Below are positions 1-16,200 of a DNA stretch of 64,000 nt, piece after piece; position 1 is the stretch's first letter; every line of letters begins with the position of its first letter. The notes below the pieces were generated by a model. The model searched no databases. It was not told the origin of the DNA and worked only from the letters and a program-made list of their open reading frames with translations. This DNA comes from Piscicola geometra (taxonomy: Eukaryota > Annelida > Clitellata > Hirudinida > Piscicolidae): positions 6,627,126 through 6,691,125 of the forward strand of contig OX030958.1 of assembly GCA_943735955.1 (NCBI GenBank), given 5' to 3'. Position numbers and translations under genes: made by a program.

Positions 1-370
1 GTGTGAAAGCTTCGGCCTGTTGTTTAAAGAATATTTAAGTTATTCAGAATTGATTAGTTGCTGATGTTTAAGATTTCATTTTTTAAAATTTTAATAAAAT
101 TTTTCTCCAATTAAGTGGCTATCATTTAAAAATGACTCATTGCTTTTAAAGGTTTCCTAACGTTTCTAACTACTTTGTGTATCTGCTCTAGCGTCGTATT
201 CATTTGCATTTTCTTCCTTAGAGTTCTCAAAAGGTTTGAAATATAACTGTTTCACTTAAATTGCTACACTTGTGTTACTTTTTGTTCAAAAGTTTTATTT
301 GTAATGGTATTTTTAGGAAGCATGCTTTTTCAATCGATAAAATTTATTAATATTTAATGTTCAATTTCAG
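1..370. other. upstream or intron sequence of the first gene
   Basis: No coding exon is supported here. The segment ends in a good splice acceptor (ttcaatttcag at about 360-370), so it is probably an intron, or an intron following a leader exon outside the window. Confidence 0.4.
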
Positions 371-374
371 AAAA

Positions 375-1607
375 ATGCAGGTGTATTATACCACTCCAGC
401 GAAGAGTTACACCTTGATCAGCACTGCCGATGAAGATGGCGACGAAGAAGAAAGTGGAAACGACGCCGAACCACCCGGCACCAGCTTGCTTCGGTACCAC
501 CCTTCTATAGCTCACCGTTTCAACTCCAGGTTTGCCAACGAGTCTGCTCTGTTTGGCGCCGATCAACCCCTTCAAAACGTCAACCAAAACCATCTTTCCA
601 GCCCTGAAAACCCTGTTGTTTTCCCTGAGAACGCAGTTGTTTCTTCAAAGAGTAGTGAAGGAAAGAGTGATTCTAGTGGTGAGAGTATTAGTAGTAGTAG
701 TCGTAGTAGCGGGAGTAGTTGTAGCGTTAGCAGTAGCACCAGCGACAACAGCAATAGTAGCAATGCTAGTGATGACAGTGAGAGTAGTATAAGAAGCAAA
801 ACACCTTTGGATTCAGAGAGGGGTGTTGATGTTGGGAGTTCAGAAAATTCAGAAGTTGAAGAAAGGATAATGATTGAAGGAGATGAAGAATGTGTGAGAA
901 AGAGCGGAAGTGGAAAGATTTTGCCAGTGATGAAAGACATGCTGGTAGCTGGTTCATTTAGCGAAATAGATGAAATAAATAAAGAGCATGAAGATGTGTT
1001 AGATGTAGAAAGTATGGCTGGCATGGAGGAAAGAAACTTGTCAGAAGCTGAGTGTCTGCTTGGGAGGGGGGATGTGAGGATTGATGTGGATGGAGCTATA
1101 GAGAGTGATAAGAAAAATGATGAAAAAAATCTAGAAAATGATGGAAAAAGAGATAAAAATTATGTTTGCGAGGATGTTGTGTTGAATTTAGAGACTACTA
1201 CTGATGTTGAAGACATACATGATAAAGAAGAAGAAAGTTTAGTTAAGTTTGATTCTAGTTGTGACTGCAATGACGACGTGAAAAAAGCAGGTGAAATCAT
1301 TAGGAATGACAATAGAAGCAGCATAGACAGGTGTGCTGTTGAAGGAATACAAAATGAGGGTACCGATGATGCTGATGATGATTCTATTGCCTGGAACAAT
1401 GGAGGTGTCAGTGAAAGTTTGAGAGTTGGTGAAGAGATTTGTCAGGTAGGAATGAATGTGAATGGAGGAGTTGATAGTAGTGTCCGTGTTGAACTGAGAT
1501 TTGGCGATAATGAAACAAAGAGTGAAAATGAGGGTGTTTTAATCGATTTGAGGGAGGAAGTTAATGCAGATTGTGTGAATCAAATTCACATTGACATATC
1601 GGTTTAG
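375..1607 (+). CDS. Ser- and acid-rich protein, terminal coding exon
   Basis: I do not recognise this protein. An open frame runs to a TAG at 1605-1607. A splice acceptor at 370/371 lies four bases before ATG 375, so the exon may begin the protein after a 5-prime leader (410 aa) or may be the last exon of a longer protein that starts outside the window. The N-terminal 60 residues are the least repetitive part (Tyr/Thr-rich start, then an acidic DEDGDEEESGNDAE patch). Residues of roughly 85-145 are mostly Ser, and the rest is Asp/Glu-rich with few hydrophobic segments, so it is probably largely disordered. No signal peptide or membrane segment is visible. A polyadenylation signal follows at 1836. 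Low-complexity frames can be accidental, but the length, splice context and polyA signal favour a real exon. Confidence 0.55.
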   Translation: MQVYYTTPAKSYTLISTADEDGDEEESGNDAEPPGTSLLRYHPSIAHRFNSRFANESALFGADQPLQNVNQNHLSSPENPVVFPENAVVSSKSSEGKSDSSGESISSSSRSSGSSCSVSSSTSDNSNSSNASDDSESSIRSKTPLDSERGVDVGSSENSEVEERIMIEGDEECVRKSGSGKILPVMKDMLVAGSFSEIDEINKEHEDVLDVESMAGMEERNLSEAECLLGRGDVRIDVDGAIESDKKNDEKNLENDGKRDKNYVCEDVVLNLETTTDVEDIHDKEEESLVKFDSSCDCNDDVKKAGEIIRNDNRSSIDRCAVEGIQNEGTDDADDDSIAWNNGGVSESLRVGEEICQVGMNVNGGVDSSVRVELRFGDNETKSENEGVLIDLREEVNADCVNQIHIDISV

Positions 1608-1835
1608 CAAAAAGTGTCTGTTGTGGTTGGCACTGACAGTAAGTTCTGAGAGGAAAATTATATTGTTAAAACATTTTGCGAACATCGTTTTGAAATGGTA
1701 GTTACAAAAGATTTTATGGAACTTATAATTTTGAGATATTTTTTTCTATTTTTGTAAAGTTAATATACGATTATTCATTTACATTTATAAAGTTTTTATT
1801 TATACAGTTTTTGAAAAAGTAATGTTTTCGTGTTA

Positions 1836-1841
1836 AATAAA
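1836..1841 (+). terminator. polyadenylation signal AATAAA
   Basis: Canonical AATAAA about 230 bases after the stop codon at 1607. It is the likely 3-prime end signal of the Ser/acid-rich gene. Confidence 0.5.
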
Positions 1842-2687
1842 AAGATTCTTACAACATAGCCTATTTAATTTGAACACAAAACGACCTGGCTTTTCGGCTT
1901 ACAAATGAATTACAAGTCCAAGTTTAAAGTTCTTTATAAATTAAGCTTCGTATTACGATGCATCTTAGAAACGTTAGTCGGGTTCTCCACCTTGGTCCGA
2001 ATTTCTTACACATATAAGTAAAAGAATCACGAGCTAAACATCTACACATATGTATGTCTGGTGTTCAAATATAAGAATATTAAAATAAACTAAAAGTTAG
2101 ATAATTTAATTTGAAAATCTAATTTAAATAGGTTAAAGAGGAAAATACAAAGTGCAAAAAATTCATGCAAACACCATTCAAACGAACATATAGGCATATA
2201 AAGAAAGATGTATATCAACAAACATATATCCTTTGTTTGGTCTGATGCATATGCACTCGGCTTGGTAGCAGTCTTGGGCTGAATCACTGGCAACTTAAAA
2301 GTAAAACTAACTGGAACTAAGTCAAGTTTAATGGTCATTTTTGTATGGAATAGAATAATTTATTGATAGTTTTTTAATATTCAATGTTTATTGGTGGATA
2401 TATGTGAGTGAGTGAATTAGAATTAGTTGAAGAAATGTAATTGAAAAAGTAAAACTTAATCTAAAACTCTGGAATTAGTTTCAAGTTAAAGTTTAATTAA
2501 TTATTAAACTTTTTGCGCGAATGCAATTTTTCAATAAGTTGAAACTTGTTGAAAAATATCTTTAAATATTTTTTTTAGTAAATAAAAAATTGTAATTAAC
2601 TTAATAAACATAGATAAAGCAAAATAGTTTTAAAATATTGAAAAGTGTTTAAATAATTTTTAAAAATAGGTTAGCAAAGTTGAGTTT
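1842..2687. other. intergenic or intronic AT-rich spacer
   Basis: No coding exon or repeat family recognised. It separates two plus-strand low-complexity coding blocks. I cannot exclude that it is an intron of one gene containing both. Confidence 0.3.
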
Positions 2688-7025
<4,338 letters not shown>

Positions 7026-7341
7026 GCGATCGATTTGACAATTTTTATTTATGACCAAACTGTTACATCTACTCAATCAACTTTTACCTTTTGGTATTTT
7101 CCTTTCACATTCTAATGATTCATTTACATCATTTAATTGTATTACAGTTTAGTAGTTACATACTCTTTTTTTCATTCACGTTATAAATTATAGTTTAATT
7201 CCTTCAGCAATTAACATGCTATCCTTGATTATTCGATATTGGAATTTTCTTAATGAATTGGCTCCACTTCATTTCAAGCATGTGTGTTCAATGTTACAAC
7301 TTCGTATTTATTTCCTCATTAACATTCGTTTACAACATCTG

Positions 7342-7408
7342 AATTAGAGGCCAACCGAAACCAAAAATTCGGATGAACAACCATTTCAGCTTCGGCGGGT
7401 TTCTAATA
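7342..7408. repeat. possible short inverted-repeat transposon remnant
   Basis: ATTAGAGGCC near the left edge and GGGTTTCTAAT at the right edge form imperfect inverted ends around about 65 bp. Too short and degraded to classify. Confidence 0.2.
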
Positions 7409-7420
7409 TGAGTCATAGCC

Positions 7421-7609
<189 letters not shown>

Positions 7610-7877
7610 GAAACCTAAGTCTGCTCTGTGAGTTTTGAAAATGGCTAAGTATCCTTTTAAGCGTCCAAATTTATTAATTGTTTGAATAGTTACTTATTTG
7701 TTAAACTTTTATATACGATCTAAAAGTTGTTTGTGTAGTTTTAAATAATTTGACTAAAGTCTTCAAAGTCTAAAATATCCCACTACATATGCAATAGAAA
7801 ATCTCAGTTTCAGAATAAAAGATTAATGTATTCTGATTAAGTTTTTTCAAATCACCGGCAAACAAGAGACTTTAGGG
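7610..7877. other. AT-rich spacer before the duplicated transporter block
   Basis: Nothing supportable as a gene. Confidence 0.3.
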
Positions 7878-7978
7878 AAGCCTTTCAACTAAATCTAAAA
7901 TATGAAACTATTGTGATATAAAAGAGTTATTTTCTACTGTTTCTTCTTAGGTGCTTCTTGATCAGTCTCTTCTCGTTT

Positions 7979-10900
7979 TCACTCAACTGGATTTTTCTCA
8001 ATGTCCACTGCTTTTTTGCGATACAATCTTTCAACGTCTTCAATATTTTCTGGCAGAGCTTTTCCATGCGTTTCAGGGAAAATGTGAGTCATCATGCAGA
8101 CCAGAAACATCAGGCCAGCCAACAAGCCGAAAAAGACTACGGGTTGACTGTCCAACTGAAAAGATTGATAGATTTTTGAAAATTAGATATTTACTTTTAT
8201 TATTAAAATAACTTTTTTTCACAATTGATCGCAGTCCAATGAAAAATTAATAAAAAACCGATGCAGAAAAAAGAAAAAGTTACCAGCAGCGAGGAATAAG
8301 AGGCGATAACGCTGCCTACTTTGCTCGCACTTGTGCTTATCCCCAGAGCTTGGCTTCTGCATTGTCAATGCCATTTTATTAAATGGAAATCAATGATAAA
8401 ACATATCGAAAATAATTTTATTTATTTTAATTAGTAACAATTTTATTCTACTCGCCAGAGTGGAATCGATTCTGCCAAACAACAAAATATTTGAATCATA
8501 TTTTTTTCCAAATCCAGCTAACCTCAGAGTGGTAGGGAAGAGCTCAACCGTTACCAACTGGAAGATGCCCATTGCTCCTGAGACGCCAAATTTTCCTGGC
8601 ACGTGAAAATATTTTATAGGTTAATTTGTTTCGTTTAAAACACCATTAATCTGGTAGTTACCTGCAATCCCCAGAAAAGTGTCAATGTTAGAAGCTACAT
8701 TGTTGTCTTCTGTGGAATAAATACATAAGCATTTTTATGTATAATTAAAAATAAATAAATTAAATTCTGGTTAGATATAAAGTTCTTACTGGCAGTTAAC
8801 TGTATTACCATCCTTCCAGTAAGTGTTAAGGCCGCTATGAGGATATAAGCCGAATAAGGCTTCAGTCGGCCAAAACTGTTGGAATCAGAAAAATTATTTT
8901 AAACCTTAAAAAAAATATTGAAAAATTATTTTTCTAACTTTTTAACAAACGAAAATACAAATTGCAAAAAAAAACAGAACCGTCCAAGACAGAATATAAC
9001 AGAAAGACAGGAAGGAACGAGAATGATGGCGTCCAGAAAGCCATTGATGAAGCGGCTCCCAAAGAGGGAATTACTCGTCAAGGTCATCCCGTAGAATACC
9101 AAGTTTAGGATGAAACTGAAAGAAATATTTGAAATTTAAAATATTATTTAAAACATTCCAATTAAAAAAAAGTTTCTAGTTGGAATTTCGAGAAAAATGT
9201 ATAAAAGTTCATGATAATTTCATCATTCTTTCAAATTTGAATCTAACCCTATAAACGAACACATAAAAAGATTCGTCAGCATCATTCGGTTTGTGAAGAG
9301 TAGCTTTACTGACAACTAGAAATAAGAGTGTTTAACTTTTTAAACTTAACTTATGGTCTTGAAAATTATAAAAGTGGGTGTCCATTAGAGGTCGGACTGG
9401 GTACCCGCGGGACTCCCGCCGGAATGGGAATGAAAGTTAATTTTGGGATGAAAAAAGTCGAGAACGGGAAGCAAAATTAAAATCGGGAACGGGAATAACA
9501 AGGAATAAAAGTGTTTGGGATTGGATTCTTTAACAATTATTCTTCAGCAAACTCTTAAGTATGGAAATCTCTATTTTATCGATTCTCCGTACTTAAAATA
9601 AGTATTTAATGCACTAGAAATGTATAACAAAGGCACTATTGCATTGTCAATGTCAAAATCTCCAACATTAAATTTGAAGTTGTTATGGTGAGGCCAAATA
9701 TTAGGAAGATTAGAAAAAATGGGTGATGAAGAAGACTTATCAGATTAAATCAGACTGGTCAGTTATATTATTTTTATTTGATTAATTAATATTTTAAATT
9801 GGAATTTAAGTTTACAGTTGATTGCTCAGTTAATCATTTTGACAACAGAAAAGATGCCAATTGATCTTATTCATATGGAAGCTTGTCTGTTGCGTCCCCA
9901 GTATAAAAGAAAAGTGAGAAAAGAGTTTGGGATAGAAAAAGAAATAAATACCAAGAAATTTATAAAAGAAAATTTAATTCCATTTTTTACAGCCAGACCA
10001 AGCAGCAGTGCCGTTGAGAAAAAAACAAATGATGGTTATTTAGACCTATTATGTCTATTTTTTTAACGTAAAAAGTATAATAAAATTTTTATTCTATCAA
10101 ATTATACGAATAATTTTTTTTGTAGTTGTGGAGAATAAGAATGTTGTAAAAAAAACATATTTCTAACATTATTGAGGGATTGATTATAATGAATGAGGAA
10201 GAAAATTCAGAAAAAGATGAATTATACAAATATTCCCACTAAATCTGAAGATTATAAAGATGTTTATTTTATTGGAGTAAAATGTATTGGAGTAACAACC
10301 TTCCAATACTACAAGAAATAGCCAAACTTTTGTTTAGTTCTGCAAGTTCTATTCCGGTGAACGGAATTTTTCAATTTGTGGTCGTTCAACTTCAGACCCA
10401 AATTCATCTAATTTGAAAGCTAAAACTCTAGATAGTTTAACCCATGTGAAAAGCAAAGGACTAGCAAATTTGGGACCAGTGAACACGGCAGCGAAAATGA
10501 ATGAAGATATCATTTATTTTGTGGAAATGGGTCGAGAATGGGTCAAAAAGTTTTGGGAACGGATGGGGACCAGATATTGAGTTGCGTTAACAGAACGTGT
10601 ATCAAAATTGTGATAGCCCATCGCGAACGGAACGAGACGGGAAAAAATTCACGAACGGGATGGGACCGGGAATAAAAAATCGTCCATGTTCGACCTCTAA
10701 TGTCCATACAATTATCTATCTTGAAGAGTGTTCAGCGCCTAATTAGTGGCATTGAGAGTAAATATCGTATCTCAATATAGTATTGATTTCAGTAAATAGT
10801 CTTATATTTTATGTACCTGGACGTCACTTTTCGAAGCTGAAGCTTGACTGTCAGAATGCTTTATTTTCCAAGAGTACTTCTTCAATAATGTATGAATGCT

Positions 10901-12585
10901 TTTTCCTAATCCAGATTTAACTTTTTCGTCTGGCGGATAAACCTCAAAATGGCCACTAAAGGTTACAATTCTATCGCTTTCAGGCTCACAAACTTTGATT
11001 TGCTTCTCCAAGGTTTCAGGTTCAGTTTTTTGAACATTTTGGTCATCTCCATCATCGTTAACATACCCAAGATTCACGCGGTGATTAATTTCATTGGCCT
11101 CTTCTTTATTCTTCTCTTTTCCAATTTCTCCATTCAATTCATTTTGCTTTTCGTAACCCTTGTTGAAATCATTTGTTTCCACTAAGGCGCCCAAGGGAAT
11201 TGGCACTCTATTCATCTTAGCTACTTTTTTCACCAATTCTTCGACTGCCTTCGTCTTATTGTTAGCATGCAGGTATGGTAGTGTCTCTGGGAGCCACCTT
11301 GGAAAATAATAAGAATAATGTGCTTTTATAGCATTTATTGAAAATTGTTTGCTGAAACTTTGAATGCTAGTACTTTTGATGTACTTCTAAACCATTCAAA
11401 AGTGTTATTTAAATCTTAAAACAAAAATTATTTAACATTAAAAAATTCATTGAAACGTACCAATAGAGGGGAAGCCAGAGAAAGCCATATAAGCTGATGA
11501 AAAGCTCGTAGTAGACCCAGTTGTGTGCCACGTAGGCGATCAGCGGTATCAAACTCATTCCTAGACCCCACGTTAGGGCGCTTGTAACGCCTGTGAAGGT
11601 TCTTTGCCGTGAACTAAACATTTCACACGTCATCACCATCGCTACCAAGTACAATCCCTGGTTTGAAAGTTAAATTGTAGGATTTTAAGGTTGAAAAAGA
11701 ATATTGAGATCTTAATAGTTTGAAGAGTTAATGACGAGCTAAATTGAAGTCGAAAACAAAATCAAACCTGCTGCAGATTTCCGATAATAAATCTAATGAA
11801 GATAAACAATTCCAATTGGGGTACTACCACTATGAGCGCACCGACCAGAGAAAGGAGAAGAGAACATAGAACTAAGACAGTCTTTCTGCCTAAACGATCC
11901 GAAAGAATTGAAAAAGGAACCGCTCCCACCGCCACACCCACAGCCAAACTTGTCTGTGAAAGCTGAACATAAGACTTCTTCTCGCATACCATGTTCCACT
12001 AGGCAAAGGAGATGTTTCAGGGATTATAAAATATTAAAAGTTGGTGAATACAAGATCTGTTAGAAAAGTAATTAGTTAAAAAAAGACCAAAGAAACGAAT
12101 CGGCAAACCTTTGAAACAATGGAAGGCCCAAAATCTTCTTCTTCATACACCCAGCCATCTACACACGGAATGGTTTGGTTTTTAAGCTCTGGATTAGCGT
12201 ACATGAGGCACGAATGAGGTTTTCCATCCGCACTGAGAGGTATCCATTCTTCAATAGAAAAGCCATCTGGGATTCTACAATGGTGTGGTACTTTGGGACC
12301 TGGCGTTTGTGGTCGATTGATAATTTAGTTTAAAAATATTATTTATATATTTTCAAAAAGATTTTAATGTTTTGTTAATAATATATTTTTAAAACTATCA
12401 ATTATAAAACTCTTCAAAAGTCAAAATGTTAAGCTAAATATTTCAATCGATAACTTGCCTATCCAAAGGATAGAAACCATGTGCCATGAAGTTGGGAAAA
12501 AGGCCACAATGGTAATAACTAACAGGTAGATCACTTGGAATCTTCCAGTGCCTAAGCTCACTAAGACTGCATCCACATTCATCAT
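7979..12585 (-). CDS. SLC22/organic cation transporter-like MFS protein, copy A
   Basis: A plasma-membrane facilitator of the SLC22 type, which moves organic cations, anions or zwitterions; substrate unknown. Twelve exons, all phases agreeing: 12459-12585, 12109-12299, 11768-11998, 11461-11657, 10817-11297, 9248-9315, 8981-9115, 8790-8875, 8662-8709, 8523-8595, 8284-8356, 7979-8155; 628 aa. Family marks: a large extracellular loop after helix 1 with Cys and an NQT glycosylation site; SDRLGRK (MFS motif A); a helix-4 region MTCEMFSSRQRT; LPETLPYL in the place of PESPRWL; VELFPTTLR; and the tail FPETHGKALPENIEDVE. The helix 6-7 cytoplasmic loop, encoded by the 481-nt exon 5, is unusually long and charged. 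Intron 1 uses a GC donor (AG|GCAAGT). Intron 5 holds an hAT relic. Start is the first ATG (12583-12585); a second Met follows at once. Confidence 0.9.
9386..10699. mobile_element. hAT-type element relic in intron 5 of transporter copy A
   Basis: 1314 bp with terminal inverted repeats TAGAGGTCGGAC / GTTCGACCTCTA, flanked by GTGTCCAT and ATGTCCAT (8-bp target duplication, one change). Subterminal regions on both sides are full of GGGAACGGGA-type repeats. It is the same family as the elements at 14640-15987 and 23083-26138. The transposase is decayed. Confidence 0.85.
9818..10066 (+). pseudogene. hAT transposase fragment
   Basis: An open stretch with a KEFGIEKEINTKKFIKEN-type core, shared with frame-broken copies at about 15100-15330 and 25150-25400. 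The C-terminal hAT dimerisation part is recognisable but broken about 300 bp further on (near 10300-10450). It is not a host gene. Confidence 0.6.
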
Positions 12586-13135
12586 TTTGTGCCTACACCA
12601 GACCCTTATCCTTTTTATACTTTTGTATTGTTCCCTAACTGCGCATTCAAAAAGCTTATTCAGAAGGTTAATAGATGGAGTACGATAAAATGTTTTAAAA
12701 ATTTATGACATGTTGTGTAACTTTTATAGCATTACAAAGGTTGGTTTTTCAAGTTTATACCTTAGCAATAAAAACCGCTTTTGAAAATTCATATTAAAGT
12801 TTTTTACTTTACTTTTATCTTGGTTCTTTTAAGTGACATAGTTATTTTTTCAAGTTTGAAAATTGACATCTTAGCACTGTTTAATGTAAAAATAATAATT
12901 TATGCTAAGGTTTATTGAGGAGGTTAAGCCATTTTTATTTAAAATGATCTCTGATAAATCGTTGAATTAGACTATAAAAACGAATAAAGTATAAATGTTC
13001 GAAAAAGGTTTAGTTAAATTAATTCGTTTTAAATTAGTAAAATCGCATGGTTCTTCAGCTATGAGGCATCGAGGTCGCTGAAATGATCAAATCGTCAAGA
13101 CGGAACCTCGTGAAATCTTTCGATTAACTTTTTGA
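12586..13135. other. 5-prime flank of transporter copy A
   Basis: Non-coding AT-rich sequence containing the presumed promoter and the tandem-duplication junction at 13126-13135. No clear TATA box chosen. Confidence 0.4.
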
Positions 13136-13236
13136 AAGCCTTTCAACTAAATCTAAAATATGAAACTATTGTGATATAAAAGATGTATTTTCTACTGTTT
13201 CTTCTTAGGTGCTTCTTGATCAGCCTCTTCTCGTTT

Positions 13237-16200
13237 TCACTCAACTGGATTCTTCTCAATGTCCACTGCTTTTTTGCGATACAATCTTTCAACGTCTTCA
13301 ATATTTTCTGGCAGAGCTTTTCCATGCGTTTCAGGAAAAATGTGAATCATCATGCAGACCAGAAACATCAGGCCAGCCAACAAGCCGAAAAAGACTACGG
13401 GTTGACTGTCCAACTGAAAAGATTTGATAGATTTTTGAAAATAGATATTTACTTTTATTATTAAAATAACTTTTTTTCACAATTGATCACAGTCGAATGA
13501 CGAATTAATAAAAACCGATGCAGAAAAAAGAAAAAGTTACCAGCAGCGAGGAATAAGAGGCGATAACGCTGCCTACTTTGCTAGCCGTTGTGCTTATCCC
13601 CAGAGCTTGGCTTCTGCATTGTCAATGCCATTTTATTAAATGGAAATCAATGATAAAACATATCGAAAATAATTTTATTTATTTTAATTAGTAACAATTT
13701 TATTCTACTCGCCAGAGTGGAATCGATTCTGCCAAACAACAAAATATTTGAATCATATTTTTTTCCAAATCCAGCTAACCTCAGAGTGGTAGGGAAGAGC
13801 TCAACCGTCACCAACTGGTAGATGCTCATTGCTCCTGAGATGCCAAATTTTCCTGGAACGTGAAAATATTTTATAGGTTAATTTGTTTAGTTTAAAACAC
13901 CATTAATCTGGTAGTTACCTGCAATCCCCAGAAAAGTGTCAATGTTAGAAGCTACTTTATTGTTTTCTGTGGAATAAATAGATAAGCATTTTTATGTATA
14001 ATTAAAAATCAATAAATTAAATTCTGGTTAGATAAAAAGTTCTTACTGGCAGTTAACTGTATTACCATCCTTCCAGTAAGTGTTAAGGCCGCTATGAGGA
14101 AATAAGCCGAACAAGGCTTCAGTCGGCCAAAACTGTTGGAATCAGAAAAAGTATTTCAAACATCAAAAAAGAAAATATTGAAAAATTATTTTTCTAACTT
14201 TCTAACAAACGAAAATACAAATTGCAAAAAAAAACAGAACCGTCGAAGACAGAATATAACAGAAAGACAGGAAGGAACGAGAATGATGGCGTCCAGAAAG
14301 CCATTGATGAAGCGGCTCCCAAAGAGGGAATTACTCGTCAAGGTCATCCCGTAGAATACCAAGTTTAGGATGAAACTGAAAGAAATATTTGAAAATATAA
14401 TTTAAAACATTTAACTTTAAAAATAGTTTATAGTTGGAATTTTAAGAAAAATGTATAAAAATTCATGATAATTTCATCATTCTTTTAAATTTGAATCTAA
14501 CCCTATAAACAAACACATAAAAAGATTCGTCAGCATCATTCGGTTTGTGAAGAGTAGCTTTACTGACAACTAGAAATAAGAGTGTTTAACTTTTTAAACT
14601 TAACTTATGGTCTTGAAATTTATAAAAGTGGGTGTCCGTTAGAGGTCGGACTGGGTACCCGCGGGACTCCCGCCGGAATGGGAATGAAAGTTAATTTCGG
14701 GACGAAAAAAGTCGAGAACGGGAATTAAAATTAAAATCGGGAACGGGAATAACCGGGAATAAAAGTGATTGGGATTGGATTCTTTAACAATTATTCTTCA
14801 GCAAACTCTTAAGTATGGAAATCTCTATTTCATCGATTCTCCGTACTTAAAATAAGTATTTAATGCACTAGAAATGTATAACAAAGGCACTATTGCATTG
14901 TCAATGTCAAAATCTTCAACACTACATTTGAAGTTGTTATGGTGAGGCCAAATATTAGGAAGATTAGATAAAATGGGTGATGAAGAAAACTTATCAGATT
15001 AAATCAGACTGGTCAGTTATATTATTTTTATTCGATTAATTAATATTTTAAATTGGAATTTTAATTTACAGTTGATTGCTCAGTTGATCATTTTGACAAT
15101 AGAAAAGATGCCCATTGATCTTATTCTTTTGGCAGCTTGTCTGTTGCATCCCCAGTATAAAAAAAAGTGAAAAAAGAGTTTGGGATAGAAAAAGAAATAA
15201 ATACCAAGAAATTTATAAGAGAAAATTTAATTCCATTTTTTTCAGCCAGACCAAGCTGCAGTGCCATTTTGAAAAAAAAAACAAATGAGGGTTATTTAGA
15301 CCTATTATGTTTGTTTTTATAACGAAAAAATTATAATAAAATTTGTATTCTATCAAATTATACGAATACGTTTTTTTATAATGTCCCACTAAAATTGAAG
15401 ATCATAAAGATGTTTTATTTTATTGGAGTAAAATGAACAACTTTCCACTACTACAAGAAGTAGCCAAAGTTGTGTTTAGTATACCTGCAAGTTCTATTCC
15501 CTGTGAACGGAATTTTTCAACATGTGGTCGTTCAACTTTAGACCTAAAATCATCTAATTTGAAACTTGACACTCTTGATAATTTAACCCGTGTGAAAAGC
15601 AATAAAGAATTGATTGAATTACTTAAAAACAATCAATAACTTTAATAGTTTAATTCAAAAAGTATTTGAAATTTAAATCCTGTTTTTTCTTTTAAAAAAA
15701 GAAATATTCTCTGACTTTCAAATAATATACTTTAAGACATTTTAGGACTAGCAAATTTTGGACCAGTGAACACGACAGCGAAAATGAATGAAGATTTCAT
15801 TTATTTTGTGGAAATGGGTCGAGAATGGGTCAAAAAGTTTTAGGAACGGATGGGGACCAGATATTGAGTTGCGTTAACAGAACGTGTATCAAAATTGTGA
15901 TAGCCCATCGGGAACGGAACGAGACGGGAAAAAATGTCAAGAACGGGATGGGACCGGGAATGAAAAATCGTCCATGTTCGACCTTTAATGTCCATACAAT
16001 TATCTATCTTGAAGAGTGTTCAGCGCCTAATTAGTGGCATTGAGAGTAAATATCGTATCTCAATATAGTATTGATTTCAGGAAATAGTCTTATATTTTAT
16101 GTACCTGGACGTCACTTTTCGAAGCTGAAGCTTGACTGTCAGAATGCTTTATTTTCCAAGAGAACTTCTTCAATAATGTATTAATGCTTTTTCCTAATCC

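Larger units (their letters stand above)
7878..13125. repeat. segmental duplication, unit A
   Basis: About 5.25 kb, nearly identical to 13136-18330 in the same orientation. Shared sequence starts at AAGCCTTTCAAC and ends at the CGATT near 13125. The junction to unit B has about 10 bases of extra sequence. The unit holds one whole transporter gene, its promoter side and an hAT relic. Confidence 0.9.
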
